Assembly (NCBI GenBank): GCA_036841525.1
Contig: DAITVZ010000064.1
Location: 1-30,807 of the forward strand
Origin: JAAYEA01 sp012689325
GTDB taxonomy: Bacteria; Chloroflexota; Anaerolineae; JAAYEA01
DNA length: 30,807 nt
Reading direction: 5' to 3'
Within the stretch, counting starts at the first letter, position 1; each line of letters opens with the position of its first letter. The translations under genes and the position numbers were made by a program. This document shows positions 30,754 through 30,807 of the stretch, piece after piece. The notes below the pieces were generated by a model. The model saw only the letters and a program-made list of their open reading frames with translations. It had not been told where the DNA came from and searched no databases.

Positions 30754-30807
30754 ATGAACCTCGGCGAGTTTTGGGCGCCGCACCAGGGCGCGGTCTCTCT
30801 GACCTTT
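30754..30807 (+). CDS. Start of a probable polysaccharide deacetylase gene (cut by window edge)
   Basis: Only the first 18 codons are present: MNLGEFWAPHQGAVSLTF. GAVSLTF is how the NodB-homology domain of polysaccharide deacetylases begins, continuing normally as DDG with the metal-binding Asp, but those residues lie past the window edge. The ATG is preceded by GAAGGAAAGG and a consensus promoter. If correct, the enzyme would remove N-acetyl groups from a glycan or act on a related amide. The call rests on a very short stretch. Confidence 0.5.
   Translation, partial: MNLGEFWAPHQGAVSLTF

Overview
The window is about 30.8 kb of GC-rich bacterial DNA. Genes are tightly packed, mostly led by clear Shine-Dalgarno sites (GGAGG/AAGGAG), and several gaps carry near-consensus sigma-70 promoters (TTGACA, 17 bp, TATAAT). 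The gene content and the intergenic CACAGAG/CTCTGTG hairpin repeats would fit a heterotrophic Chloroflexota/Anaerolineae-like or similar environmental bacterium. That placement is inference: no rRNA or other phylogenetic marker is present apart from a guaB fragment. No tRNA, rRNA, CRISPR array, insertion sequence or prophage was seen.

Left part (1-4400). The window opens inside the 5' end of guaB on the minus strand, which has a structured leader and its own promoter. Divergent from it is a GDT1/UPF0016 cation exporter gene. Next is a compact minus-strand operon of three translationally coupled genes: a TIM-barrel protein of unknown role, a DUF1537 four-carbon acid-sugar kinase and a PdxA-family dehydrogenase. 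The last two form the known pair that converts D-threonate or D-erythronate type acids to dihydroxyacetone phosphate.

Control region (4388-4907). Divergent promoters drive the acid-sugar operon leftward and a long operon rightward. Between and beside them lie four exact 15-bp direct repeats, two exact 42-bp tandem repeats plus a degraded third, and a 14-bp perfect dyad just after the rightward -10 box.

Central run (4908-27422). Nineteen genes on one strand, mostly 0-100 bp apart, look like a single catabolic unit headed by a DeoR-type repressor. The products are three Gfo/Idh/MocA oxidoreductases, an MDR dehydrogenase, two unclassified carbohydrate-enzyme-like proteins, a 2-hydroxyacid dehydrogenase, an SDR, an M20 amidohydrolase, a UroD-type methyltransferase, a SAM methyltransferase, an aldo/keto reductase, a fucose-isomerase-like protein, a PfkB kinase, a ThuA protein, a class II aldolase, an acid-sugar dehydratase of the enolase superfamily and a glyoxylate-carboligase-like ThDP enzyme. 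Isomerase, kinase and class II aldolase suggest a keto-sugar phosphate cleaved to DHAP plus an aldehyde. Dehydratase and carboligase suggest a parallel acid-sugar branch. The substrate is not evident, and the run has no transporter. A short remnant of a phosphotriesterase-type hydrolase and a 114-bp tandem hairpin repeat interrupt it.

Right part (27423-30807). A 429-bp leader with a promoter, a strong internal intrinsic terminator and several hairpins precedes an NCS2 nucleobase permease. A DegT/DnrJ/EryC1/StrS aminotransferase with its own promoter follows. The window ends 18 codons into a probable polysaccharide deacetylase gene behind a fully consensus promoter.
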